Positions 35,574 through 43,613 of a DNA stretch of 64,000 bases are shown here, one piece after another. Under the pieces are notes generated by a model, which ran no database searches, was not told the DNA's origin, and saw only the letters and a program-made list of their open reading frames with translations. The position numbers and the translations under genes are program-made. Position 1 is the first letter of the stretch; every line of letters begins with the position of its first letter. Where the stretch lies: contig NZ_LDWR01000002.1 in the NCBI RefSeq assembly GCF_001039005.1, positions 1 to 64,000 on the forward strand, in the 5' to 3' direction. The DNA is from Burkholderia cepacia. GTDB lineage: Bacteria > Pseudomonadota > Gammaproteobacteria > Burkholderiales > Burkholderiaceae.

Positions 35574-35999
35574 ATGCGAACCAGCGCCCGCAACCATTTC
35601 GCCGGCCAGGTCGATGCCGTCAAGCCCGGTGCCGTCAACGACGAAATCACGCTTCGCACGCAGGACGGCCTCGACATCGTCGCCGTGATCACCCACGGCA
35701 GCGCGGCTTCGCTGGGCCTCGCGGCCGGCACGAAGGCGTTCGCGCTCGTCAAGGCGTCGTCGGTCATCGTGATGGTCGACGTCGACAGCAGCAAGGTGTC
35801 GGCCCGCAACTGCGTCGCGGGCACCGTATCGTCGGTCGTGAAGGGCGCGGTCAATTCGGAAATCGTGGTCAAGGCCGCGGGCGGCGCCGAGATCGTCGCG
35901 ATCGTCACCAACGACAGCGTCGATCGTCTCGGCCTCGCGAGCGGCACGGCCGCGTCCGCGATCTTCAAGGCATCGAGCGTGATCGTCGGCGTCGAGTGA
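35574..35999 (+). CDS. Di-Mop molybdate-binding protein (molbindin-like)
   Basis: The 141-residue protein contains two tandem Mop/TOBE domains: residues about 5-70 (ARNHFAGQVDAVKPGAVNDE) and about 75-141 (ARNCVAGTVSSVVKGAVNSE), each with the ligand-loop pattern ITHGSAASLGL or VTNDSVDRLGL. Stand-alone Mop proteins assemble into oligomers that store molybdate or tungstate in the cytosol. GGAG precedes the ATG at 35574. The nifQ gene begins 84 bases downstream on the same strand, giving a small molybdenum-handling unit. A TATATA-centred element lies upstream at 35406-35417 and might bind a ModE-type regulator, but this is weak. Confidence 0.9.
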   Translation: MRTSARNHFAGQVDAVKPGAVNDEITLRTQDGLDIVAVITHGSAASLGLAAGTKAFALVKASSVIVMVDVDSSKVSARNCVAGTVSSVVKGAVNSEIVVKAAGGAEIVAIVTNDSVDRLGLASGTAASAIFKASSVIVGVE

Positions 36000-36083
36000 T
36001 CGCGTGACGATCGCGATGGCGATCCGTTTTGCGCCGCGTATTCGCGCGGATCGTGCGGCCCGGCTGTCCTGCGGGTGCGCACG

Positions 36084-36686
36084 ATGACGACCGAACCCGA
36101 TCGCGCGAAACCGTCCTCGCATGACCGGGCGTTGCCGTCGCTGCTGCACGTGGCGGCCAACGCCGACACGCCCGACGCACGCCTGTTCGGCGCCCTCGTT
36201 GCGGCACGCGCGTGCCGCAACGAACTCGCGCTGCTCGGCCTGTCTCACGCGCAACTGGCCGGCCTGCTTGCCCGCCAGTTTCCGCGCCTGCCTTCCGCCG
36301 ATGCCGTCGCACTCGTGTCGACGGTCGCGATCGCACTGCGGCCCTCCACCCACGCGGCATTCGTTGCGACGCTGCACGCGCGGCTGATGGACGACGCGAA
36401 TCCCGCCGCCCCCCGCGACGACGCCGACTGTCTCGCGTCGATCATCGCGCATGCGTGCCTGCGCCCCGACCATCTGTGGCGCGACCTCGGACTCGACGGG
36501 CGCGACGCGGTATCGGCGATGCTCGATCGCTTTTTCCCCGTGCTCGCCGCGCGCAACGTCGCTCACCTGCGCTGGAAGAAATTCCTTGCACAGGAAGTGG
36601 CCGCATCGCTCGGCATGCCACCAGGGCCCGCACCCGGATGCCCCGGCTGCGAGGATTTCGGCTTCTGCTTCCCGCAAGCGCGATAA
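36084..36686 (+). CDS. nifQ: NifQ family molybdenum-processing protein
   Basis: The 200-residue protein shows the NifQ C-terminal signature: VAHLRWKKFLAQEVAASLG near residues 158-176, then a cysteine cluster PGCPGCEDFGFCFP (three visible cysteines spaced C-x2-C-x5-C). The N-terminal cysteine of the usual four-cysteine pattern is not obvious. NifQ carries an Fe-S/Mo centre and donates molybdenum for FeMo-cofactor assembly in diazotrophs. No other nif genes lie in the window, and it follows a Mop-domain storage protein, so a more general molybdenum role may apply. A GTG nine bases upstream is an alternative start. Confidence 0.82.
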   Translation: MTTEPDRAKPSSHDRALPSLLHVAANADTPDARLFGALVAARACRNELALLGLSHAQLAGLLARQFPRLPSADAVALVSTVAIALRPSTHAAFVATLHARLMDDANPAAPRDDADCLASIIAHACLRPDHLWRDLGLDGRDAVSAMLDRFFPVLAARNVAHLRWKKFLAQEVAASLGMPPGPAPGCPGCEDFGFCFPQAR

Positions 36687-36709
36687 CCGTCGCGGTAGCC
36701 TGCGCGGCC

Positions 36710-36961
36710 CATTCGTTTCAACTGGAATTCTTTCCGCACCCCGAACTCGATCCGGCGACGAGCCGGTTCAGTTGCTGCTTCCGGCTGGCGGATGTCGGCG
36801 CGTTCTTCGACGACGTGCTCGCGGCCGGCATTCCGGAGCAAGCAAGCGGCAGGCCGCGCGCGCACCGGCCGACACGCGAAGCCTGGGTCGGCACGATCGG
36901 CGCACTGATCGACCCGGACGGTGCGCTGATCCGGTTGATCCAGACGGAAGACCAGGGTCGC
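36710..36961 (+). pseudogene. 5'-truncated VOC (glyoxalase/bleomycin-resistance) family remnant
   Basis: Read in the frame of position 36710, the segment gives HSFQLEFFPHPELDPATSRF, then LADVGAFFDDVLAAGIPEQA and EAWVGTIGALIDPDGALIRL. This is the second half of a VOC-fold protein. No start codon or first beta-alpha-beta unit precedes it; the nifQ stop at 36686 lies immediately upstream. The remnant frame then runs on without a clear family end. It appears to be what is left after a deletion that joined it to the nifQ end. Confidence 0.6.
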
Positions 36962-37090
36962 ACCCGCTGTCGTTGTCGCGATCGAGCGGCGATGGAAACG
37001 GGCGGGCGCGCGATTCGACGCACGCCCCATAAACGGTCACCTTGCGACGCGCATCGCATGCGATGTGGCCGCCCGCCGTTCATCACGCAA

Positions 37091-38152
37091 TCAATGTCGA
37101 TGCCGGTGATGAATGTCCGGAAAATGCGCATGGCTGTGCGTGATCGGCAGATGCACGTGCGGATGCGTGTGCGGTTCGTCACCGTCGTACGCGAAGTCGT
37201 GCGTATGCTGGTGATGTTCGTCGTGCCGATGCCGGTGCGTGTGCTCGAGCCGCTCGTGCGCATGCGTGTGTTCGTGCCGTTCGCGCACGTGCAGCCAGAT
37301 GCCGACCGCCATCAGCGCGGCGGCGATCCAGAACGTCGCCGGCGGCAGCGCGGGCCAGATCAGCAGCGACAGCACGACGCCGAACAGCGGCGCGATCGAG
37401 AAATACGCGCCGGTACGCGCGCTGCCGAGATGACGCAGCGCGACGACGAACAGCACGAGGCTGATCCCGTAGCCGCCGAGCCCCGTCAGCATCGCGGCAG
37501 CCGTGACCGGTACGGCGGGCAGCGTCGCTCCGGTCGCCAGCGCGATGCCGATGTTCACGGGTCCGGCGATCAGCCCTTTCACGCAGGCGATGACCATCGC
37601 GTCGTTCGCGGCAACCTTGCGGGTCAGGTTGTTGTCGATCGACCAGCACAGGCACGCGCCGACGATCAGCAGCGCGCCGACCGGCACGCCGGCCTGGCCC
37701 GGCGTCCACGACAGCAGCGTGCCGCCGGCGACGATCGCGACCATCCCGAGGAACACTTGCGAGTCCACGTTCTCGCGAAACACGACCCACGCGATGACGG
37801 CCGTCAGCACGCCTTCGAGATTGAGCAGCAACGCGCTCGTCGCCGCCGGCGTGCTCGACAGCCCGAGCATCAGCAAGGCCGGGCCGGCCACGCCGCCCGC
37901 CGCGATCGCGCCGGCCAGCCACGGCAGGTCGGCGCGCTGCAGCGGCGCGGCGGCCGCGGCCGGTGCGCGACGGTTGTGCAGCCCGCGCAGCAGGATCCCG
38001 ATGCCGAGCCCGACACCGCTGCCGAGATAGAACAGGCCGGCGACCATGAACGGCGACATCGCACCGATCAGCGCCTTGGCGAGCGGTGTCGCGGCACCGA
38101 ACAGCGCGGCAGCGGCGAGTGCGACGAAAATCGCGGAATGTCTCGGGTTCAT
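37091..38152 (-). CDS. EamA/DMT-family transporter with a histidine-rich C-terminal tail
   Basis: The 353-residue protein has ten predicted membrane helices in two EamA repeats (AAAALFGAATPLAKALIGAM near residues 13-32; LLSWTPGQAGVPVGALLIVG in the second half). After the last helix (about residue 290) comes a cytosolic or periplasmic tail of about 60 residues crowded with histidines (RERHEHTHAHERLEHTHRHR, then further HTH and HSHAH groups). This tail suggests binding of a transition metal such as nickel, cobalt or zinc, as sensor or substrate. ATG 38152 is chosen because it starts the first helix. No metal gene is adjacent. Confidence 0.87.
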   Translation of the reverse strand: MNPRHSAIFVALAAAALFGAATPLAKALIGAMSPFMVAGLFYLGSGVGLGIGILLRGLHNRRAPAAAAAPLQRADLPWLAGAIAAGGVAGPALLMLGLSSTPAATSALLLNLEGVLTAVIAWVVFRENVDSQVFLGMVAIVAGGTLLSWTPGQAGVPVGALLIVGACLCWSIDNNLTRKVAANDAMVIACVKGLIAGPVNIGIALATGATLPAVPVTAAAMLTGLGGYGISLVLFVVALRHLGSARTGAYFSIAPLFGVVLSLLIWPALPPATFWIAAALMAVGIWLHVRERHEHTHAHERLEHTHRHRHDEHHQHTHDFAYDGDEPHTHPHVHLPITHSHAHFPDIHHRHRH

Positions 38153-38652
38153 GATCCGGTTTGAATTGATGTTGAAAAATGATGAACGTGGCTTCGGGTC
38201 GTATAGGGTCGGCGCGAGCGCCCTGCATCTTTCCAAATGAAAGCTGCATCGCAGTGGCCGACTTGCTCTCGGCCTGACGATCCCGGCGAGATTATCGCGC
38301 GTCATCGTGTCACGATGGCCGGACGACATCGTTCACATGCCAATCGGCGATCCCGATATCAATATTTTAGGAAACCGAATTATTTGATTGGAGCATTACT
38401 GCATTCAGGCATGCTTGTTATTCATACGCACACAGGAACGTCGAAGCATCGTGCAGACAGCACTCGTTGACGGGCCTGTTTCGTCCGGTCGCGTTGTCGG
38501 TCTGATGCTGGATGGATGCGTGCCGGCAGTCGAGCGCCGGGGAGGCAGTCCTGACCTGCCTCGAGCGAGGCAGGTCAGTCTGTCGTGTCATGCGCCGCAT
38601 GCGGCATGCATGCGAATGAGCGCCATGCAGTCGCACGGCGGCGCGGCATGTG
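38153..38652. other. Intergenic region with a perfect palindrome
   Basis: No gene is supported in these 500 bases between the EamA transporter start and the ProQ-domain gene stop, both on the minus strand. Positions 38340-38430 are unusually AT-rich and may hold the transporter promoter. The palindrome at 38551-38578 lies 75 bases past the proQ stop. Confidence 0.5.
38551..38578. terminator. Perfect palindrome downstream of the ProQ-domain gene, probable terminator
   Basis: CTGACCTGCCTCG (38551-38563) and CGAGGCAGGTCAG (38566-38578) are exact complements around AG. The element lies 75 bases after the ProQ-domain stop on the minus strand, with no T-run. It would form a very stable RNA hairpin; as a DNA palindrome it could also be a protein site. 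Confidence 0.55.
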
Positions 38653-39462
38653 TTACTCGTTTCCGGCCGTTTGCTGCTCGACCTGCGGCGCGGCGTGGGT
38701 CTGCGCTTCCGCGTTCGCCGGTTGCGGCGCGACGGCGGCGGTGTCGGTTTGCGCTTCCGGGTTCGCCGATTGCGACGCGACGGCGGCGGTCTGCGCTTCC
38801 GGGTTCGCCGGTTGCGACGCGACGGCGGCGGCGGCCGCGGAGTCTGTCTGCGCTTCCGCTTCCGCCGGTTGCGGCGCGGCAGCGGCCTCGGCCTGCTGCT
38901 CGGCCTTAGGCGGCTGCTGCGCGCCCTTGGCCGATTGCGCCGCACCCTTGCCGGGGCGGCGTGCCTTCAGCCGGCGCGCACGCGCTGCGTCGTCATGCGT
39001 CACGCGCCCTGCTTCGTTGCCTTGCAGATCGACCCGCACCGCGTCTTCGACGAGGCAGGACCAGTAGCGGTTGCCACGGCACCACGTCGACATCGCTTCG
39101 CGCAGTTCAGCTTCGTTGAGGCCCACCGACTGTGCCTCGCGTGCGAGGTCGTCCCAAATGCCGACCTTGAGCGGCACTTTGGGGGCCGGATTCTTCGGGA
39201 ACGCGCGCGGAAACTTCCGCTGCAGTTTGCCGATCGCGACGATGACCGGATCGACCGGCGCCGACGGCTTCGCCGCAGCGGGTTTCGCGCGATGCGATGC
39301 TTTCGCGCCGGCACCCGGTTTGGCGCCGCGGGGCGGCTGGTCGCCACCGGACTTCGGCTTCGCGCCGGCGTCCGTCGGCGCTGCCGGCCGCTTCGCGTTG
39401 CGATCCTGCTTGGCCTTCGCTGCGAGCTGCGCCCGCAATTCGGCAAGTTGTTCAAAACCCAT
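38653..39462 (-). CDS. ProQ/FinO-domain RNA-binding protein with repeat-rich tail
   Basis: The 269-residue protein has a basic Ala/Lys/Pro linker (residues 15-70). A ProQ/FinO domain follows at about residues 70-165 (AIGKLQRKFPRAFPKNPAPK, then VPLKVGIWDDLAREAQSVGL and LREAMSTWCRGNRYWSCLVE). From about residue 185 to the end is a low-complexity tail with repeats of the type ASQPANPEAQT, VASQSANPEAQT and VAPQPANAEAQT. ProQ/FinO proteins bind stem-loop RNAs and control sRNA-mRNA pairing or plasmid conjugation. Start 39462 was chosen because the family N-terminus begins at MGFEQL. No partner RNA could be identified in the window. Confidence 0.87.
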   Translation of the reverse strand: MGFEQLAELRAQLAAKAKQDRNAKRPAAPTDAGAKPKSGGDQPPRGAKPGAGAKASHRAKPAAAKPSAPVDPVIVAIGKLQRKFPRAFPKNPAPKVPLKVGIWDDLAREAQSVGLNEAELREAMSTWCRGNRYWSCLVEDAVRVDLQGNEAGRVTHDDAARARRLKARRPGKGAAQSAKGAQQPPKAEQQAEAAAAPQPAEAEAQTDSAAAAAVASQPANPEAQTAAVASQSANPEAQTDTAAVAPQPANAEAQTHAAPQVEQQTAGNE

Positions 39463-40184
39463 AAATTCAATCCACCAGGAATATAAGGTGTGGTTCGTGC
39501 GGCCATTCCGCGCGGCGCAACCGCTTCGCCGCCATGCATGCGCCCCGTCCGCCTCCGATGCGGAACACTGCGGGGCCGCATCGTGCACGCCACTCTGTTT
39601 TCAGGCACCCGGCCACGATGCCGGACAAGGCAGGAGTGGAAGTATACCGGTACGCGCGGCAGCCGGCTGACTCGCCGGTCTGCAATTGCCCGATCCGGGG
39701 GCCCGGAAATGCGTCCGCGCGGTCGTGTTGCGCATTATATGGATACGCTCCCGGATGTCACGTGGCTCACCGCCGTCACCGAAAATCGGGCCAGTCTCGT
39801 GCGACACGATCTGCCCGGCTTCGGCGCTTGCCGACACCCGCCGTGCGGCATTCCGCCCGACAAAGGCGGGGACGATCGCGTCGCCCGAGTGCGGTGACGA
39901 ACATGCCAACGATCCCGGTTCGCGAGCGACGCACCGCATGCGGCGATGGATCGGCGCAACGTCTTTGCGACACGCCCGTACGCCCATCGATTACACCGGC
40001 ACCCGGCCCCGATTCGTTGCGCTCGCATCGATCGCGTGGCGGACGAGGATGCCGGAAAATGCGTAGTATGGCCGGATCAACGTCGTCGGCAGCATACCTC
40101 GGCCCGTCTCGCTGCGCACCCGGTCAGCTGGCGGCGTCCCTCTTGCCTGCGAAAAGAACCGGTTATACGAAACGGAGCGGATTC
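39463..40184. other. Long divergent region without a supported gene
   Basis: These 722 bases separate the ProQ-domain gene (minus) from the DUF2889 gene (plus). All open frames lack family similarity and show poor codon structure. No repeats or clear hairpins were found. Promoters for both flanking genes must lie here. Confidence 0.45.
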
Positions 40185-40769
40185 ATGGTTCCCCAACACG
40201 AGATTCTCCACGACGGCATCACGCGCGAGGAGATTCACCATCGACAGATCGACATGCGCGGCTACCGACGCAGCGACGGCCTGTTCGAAGTGACGGCCTG
40301 TCTCGCGGATCGCAAGACAAGCGATTTCACGCCGCCGGGCGGCACGCGGACGGCCGCGGCACTGTCGCCGATCCACGACCTCGGCGTGACGCTGGTCTTC
40401 GACGTCGACATGGTCGTCCGCGCCGTATCCACCTTCATCAAGTCGCACCCGTATGCGCAGTGCCCGGGCGGCGGCGACTCGCTGCAGGCGCTCGTCGGGC
40501 TGACCATCGGTGCCGGCTGGAACAGCGAGATCCGCAAGCGCCTGCCGTCCTGCGATACGTGCACACACCTGAAGGAATTGCTCGGCCCGGTCGCCACCAC
40601 GGCCTATCAGACGATGGTCGGCATCCGGCCGTCGTCGCTCGACTACCGCGACAGCGAAGGAAAGCCGCTCAAGATCGACAGTTGCCATGCATATGGTGCA
40701 TCGCGCGATCTCGTGAAGCGTCTTTGGCCCGAATACCATCAGCCTTCGGCGCCGGCACAAGGCAGCTAA
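40185..40769 (+). CDS. DUF2889 family protein
   Basis: The 194-residue protein matches the DUF2889 pattern: HHRQIDMRGYRRSDGLFEVT near residues 18-37, a middle region with ISPIHDLGVTL-like sequence, and CTHLKELLGPVATTAYQTM near residues 125-143 with paired cysteines (CDTCTH). GGAG eight bases before ATG 40185 supports the start. The family's biochemical role is unknown; members are often near aromatic-compound catabolic genes, but none lies here. It is convergent with the flavodoxin-like gene. Confidence 0.78.
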   Translation: MVPQHEILHDGITREEIHHRQIDMRGYRRSDGLFEVTACLADRKTSDFTPPGGTRTAAALSPIHDLGVTLVFDVDMVVRAVSTFIKSHPYAQCPGGGDSLQALVGLTIGAGWNSEIRKRLPSCDTCTHLKELLGPVATTAYQTMVGIRPSSLDYRDSEGKPLKIDSCHAYGASRDLVKRLWPEYHQPSAPAQGS

Positions 40770-40880
40770 GGACTCGGCATTCGGCCGGTCCGGTGTCTGC
40801 AGGAACGTGTGAGTTGTGTGCACAAACGGCCGCAGCCCTCGTCTCGCGTCGACCGGTTGCCGCTGACGCCACACCGGACG

Positions 40881-41372
40881 TCAGAACACGCCCAGCGCGA
40901 GTCCTGCGGCCAGGCCCGCACCGAGTTCGGCGCAACGCGCGAGGTCATCGGTATCGATCGTCTTCGGTGCGAGGATGCGCTCCGGCGTCTGCGCGTGAGT
41001 ACAGACGATCAGGCCGGGCGCCACGTTCTTCAGTCGCCATCCGGTCGCGATCCGGTCGATCTGCCGCAACGCGTTCTGTCCGTCGCTACCCGCGCAGATC
41101 ATGGCCGCATACGGGCGGCCGTTCACACGATCGAGCGCCGCGTAATAACAGCGATCGAAAAAGTCCTTCATCAGCCCGGACATCGCCGCGAGATTCTCGG
41201 GCGTCGCAAACAGGTAGGCATCGGCGACCAGCACGTCGGCGGCGCTCGTCGCGTCCGCGCGCTGTAGCCTGACGTCGACACCGGGTTGCTCACGCGCCGC
41301 GCCGGCAGCCGCTTCGGCCATCTGCTGCGTGCCTCCGGTCATCGTGTGATAGACGATCAACAGCGTCTTCAT
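40881..41372 (-). CDS. Flavodoxin-like / NADPH-dependent FMN reductase-like protein
   Basis: The 163-residue protein has the flavodoxin phosphate loop LLIVYHTMTGGTQQMAEAAA at residues 4-23 and ADAYLFATPENLAAMSGLMK near residues 51-70, as in WrbA-like and flavodoxin-2-like proteins. It probably binds FMN and acts in the cytosol as a redox carrier or quinone reductase. It stands alone. An 8-base tandem repeat begins about 120 bases upstream of its start. Confidence 0.82.
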   Translation of the reverse strand: MKTLLIVYHTMTGGTQQMAEAAAGAAREQPGVDVRLQRADATSAADVLVADAYLFATPENLAAMSGLMKDFFDRCYYAALDRVNGRPYAAMICAGSDGQNALRQIDRIATGWRLKNVAPGLIVCTHAQTPERILAPKTIDTDDLARCAELGAGLAAGLALGVF

Positions 41373-41494
41373 TCGTAGTCGCTCGCGTTCGGCGTCAGGT
41401 ACGGCGGCGGCGGCCGGTATCTGCTGGATGGCTATTCGTCACGTGTCGAGGCGGTTCTGCGTTCACTTGTGCGGATCGGCGGGTTGGCACGCAC

Positions 41495-41556
41495 GTCGGC
41501 TCGTCGGCTCGTCGGCTCGTCGGCTCGTCGGCTCGTCGGCTCGTCGGCTCGTCGGC
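41495..41556. repeat. Tandem repeat, 8-base unit GTCGGCTC, about 7.75 copies
   Basis: Seven exact copies of GTCGGCTC are followed by a partial copy (GTCGGC). The array lies between the start of the flavodoxin-like gene and the stop of the TetR gene, both on the minus strand. It is outside any supported gene. The exact unit repetition suggests slipped-strand copy-number variation. Confidence 0.95.
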
Positions 41557-41624
41557 GCGAAGCGCGCATCGATCGTACGCATGGCTCCGGCTTCGATTCG
41601 CGCATGATCTTCCGCGGTAAACGG

Positions 41625-42278
41625 TCAGCCTGGCGTGGCGCGTGATGCGTCGCCGTCGTCCGACCGCGCGTAGTACGCGAGAAACATGTCGGCAGCGGAG
41701 TGCGCAACTTTCTGCTGCTCCGGCGCCGTGAGCGGCGGCTGGCCCATCGTTATCTGCGGCCAGAATGCGAATGCCTTCACGACGCCATGCAACTGATGCG
41801 CGGCAAACACCGGATCGGTGACCGACAGGCGGCCGGCGGCCGCGGCCGCCCGCAACCAGACCGTCACGTCTTCCTCGCGCTCGCCGAGACGCTCGACCAT
41901 GTCGCGCGCGCGTTCCGGCGAATGAATGGCCGCCCCGATCGCGACGCGCGCGAGTGCGAGAAATGACTCGTCGCTCATCAGGCGCAATTTGCGGTCCAGC
42001 AACGCGAGCAGTTGCTCGCGCAGCGGCACGTCGGCGCGATAGGTCGGCGAACTGCCGGTCCGGGTCGCATCCCACAGCTTGTGCAGGATCGCGGCGAACA
42101 ACGTTTCCTTGCCCGGAAAGTGGTTGTAGACCGTGCGCTTCGACACGTCCGCACGCGCGGCGATGCGATCCATGCTGGTCGCGTCATAGCCGGCCGCGAG
42201 AAATTCCTCGATGGCCGCATCGACGATGGCCGCGCGCTTTCGATCGGTCAGCCGCTGAGGGGGAGTGCTGGTATCCAT
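41625..42278 (-). CDS. TetR-family regulator
   Basis: The 217-residue protein has a TetR helix-turn-helix at residues about 14-60 (AAIEEFLAAGYDATSMDRIA, then ADVSKRTVYNHFPGKETLFA) and an AefR-like C-terminal domain (LRLMSDESFLALARVAIG). It is divergent from the metallo-hydrolase gene at 42362. The 83-base gap contains a near-perfect 13-4-13 palindrome at 42316-42345, its likely operator. It would repress both genes until bound by a small ligand. Confidence 0.92.
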   Translation of the reverse strand: MDTSTPPQRLTDRKRAAIVDAAIEEFLAAGYDATSMDRIAARADVSKRTVYNHFPGKETLFAAILHKLWDATRTGSSPTYRADVPLREQLLALLDRKLRLMSDESFLALARVAIGAAIHSPERARDMVERLGEREEDVTVWLRAAAAAGRLSVTDPVFAAHQLHGVVKAFAFWPQITMGQPPLTAPEQQKVAHSAADMFLAYYARSDDGDASRATPG

Positions 42279-42315
42279 ACGGAAATTTTACACCGGGCAG
42301 TTTACTTATCCTAAA

Positions 42316-42345
42316 AATAAACTACACTGTTTAGTGTACTTTATT
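42316..42345. promoter_or_regulatory. Large palindrome, likely TetR operator
   Basis: Arms AATAAACTACACT (42316-42328) and AGTGTACTTTATT (42333-42345) match as inverted repeats at 12 of 13 positions around GTTT. The site lies 37 bases upstream of the TetR start and 16 bases before the metallo-hydrolase start, so one bound repressor could block both promoters. Confidence 0.75.
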
Positions 42346-42361
42346 CTCCGGACGAACCGAC

Positions 42362-43486
42362 ATGGCATCGCCTCTCGTTTTGATTCACCGCATTCTGGGT
42401 TTTGCGGCCGCCAGGCGCGGCCGCACGCTGTCCAGCGATTCGCCGCAGCACAATGGCGAGCGCTTCAGCAATGTCGCGCCGCGTCCGGTCGAAGGGTTCG
42501 GCAAGACGCTCGGGATCGCCTGGAACATGCTGGTCAACAAGCCGCGCAATACCGCGCCGGCAGGCGCGCTGCCCGTCGATTCGCTGACCCGCGCGGAACT
42601 CGACGCGGCCCCTGATCGCAGCCTGTACCGACTTGGCCATTCGACGCTGCTGCTCAAGCTGCGCGGCGAATTCTGGCTGACCGATCCCGTGTTCGCCGAA
42701 CGCGCATCGCCGTTTCGACGCGTCGGCCCCAAGCGCTTCCATGCGCCGCCGATCGCACTTGAAGATCTTCCGCCGTTGCGCGGCGTGATCCTGTCGCACG
42801 ATCACTACGATCACCTCGACCGCGATACGGTGCTCGCACTCGCGGCAACCACCGGCGTGTTCGTGACAACGTTGGGCGTCGGCGATCGCCTGATCGAATG
42901 GGGTATCGACGCGACGAAGGTCCGTCAGCTCGACTGGTGGCAGAGTGTCGACGTGGCCGGCCTGACGTTGACCGCGACACCCGCGCAGCACTTCTCCGGG
43001 CGCAGCCTGTTCGACGGCAACAGCACGCTGTGGGCGTCGTGGGTCATCGTCGACGACGACCTGCGCGTGTTCTTCAGCGGCGACACCGGCTACTTCGACG
43101 GGTTCCGGACGATCGGCGAGCGCCTCGGGCCGTTCGACGTGACGCTGATCGAAACGGGCGCATACGATGCGCAATGGCCGTACGTGCACATGCAGCCGGA
43201 AGAAACCGTGCAGGCACACATCGATTTGCGCGGACGCTGGCTGATCCCGATCCACAACGGCACATTCGATCTCGCGATGCATCGCTGGCAGGAGCCGTTC
43301 GAGCGCGTCACGGCGCTGTCGATCGTGCGCGGCGTCGAGCTGTCGACGCCCAGGATGGGCGAGCGGCTCAATCTCGACGCACCGCATCGCGGCGAGCGTT
43401 GGTGGCGCACGGTAGACGAACGCGCGACGACGCCGGCAACGAAATCACGCCGCTGGCAGCTCTGCGCGACGCAGGCGACGAAGTAA
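42362..43486 (+). CDS. MBL-fold metallo-hydrolase (UlaG/NAPE-PLD-like)
   Basis: The 374-residue protein has the zinc-binding motif SHDHYDHLD with His146, His148, Asp150 and His151. Later metal ligands are seen at TPAQHFSGRS and FFSGDTGYFDGFRT. The pattern LGHSTLLLKLRGEFWLTDPV near residues 91-110 is typical of N-acyl phosphatidylethanolamine phospholipase D-like or RomA-type outer proteins. It is likely to hydrolyse a phosphoester or lactone. It is controlled by the divergent TetR gene. The substrate is unknown. Confidence 0.88.
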   Translation: MASPLVLIHRILGFAAARRGRTLSSDSPQHNGERFSNVAPRPVEGFGKTLGIAWNMLVNKPRNTAPAGALPVDSLTRAELDAAPDRSLYRLGHSTLLLKLRGEFWLTDPVFAERASPFRRVGPKRFHAPPIALEDLPPLRGVILSHDHYDHLDRDTVLALAATTGVFVTTLGVGDRLIEWGIDATKVRQLDWWQSVDVAGLTLTATPAQHFSGRSLFDGNSTLWASWVIVDDDLRVFFSGDTGYFDGFRTIGERLGPFDVTLIETGAYDAQWPYVHMQPEETVQAHIDLRGRWLIPIHNGTFDLAMHRWQEPFERVTALSIVRGVELSTPRMGERLNLDAPHRGERWWRTVDERATTPATKSRRWQLCATQATK

Positions 43487-43511
43487 CAGGTTCACCGTTC
43501 GTGGCGCACTC

Positions 43512-43546
43512 CTTCCGGGAGCGCGGCAATGCCGCGATTCCGGAAG
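43512..43546 (+). terminator. Stem-loop after the metallo-hydrolase gene
   Basis: CTTCCGG and CCGGAAG form the outer stem, with an inner CGCGGC-AAT-GCCGCG hairpin. It starts 26 bases past the stop at 43486 and precedes the AraC gene. Confidence 0.6.
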
Positions 43547-43613
43547 AGACGTTACCGGGGCACCTGCACGTCGGCGGCGTGCCTGAAGACACGATCCCCT
43601 GAATAGAGAAGCC

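Noticed and set aside
33483..36677. 1064-codon minus-strand open frame across the efflux and molybdenum genes
   Set aside because: It runs across five recognised plus-strand genes and shows the composition expected of a shadow in GC-rich DNA.
39490..39897. Plus-strand open frame in the gap before the DUF2889 gene
   Set aside because: No recognisable motif, no ribosome-binding site and unusual residue content; treated as non-coding.
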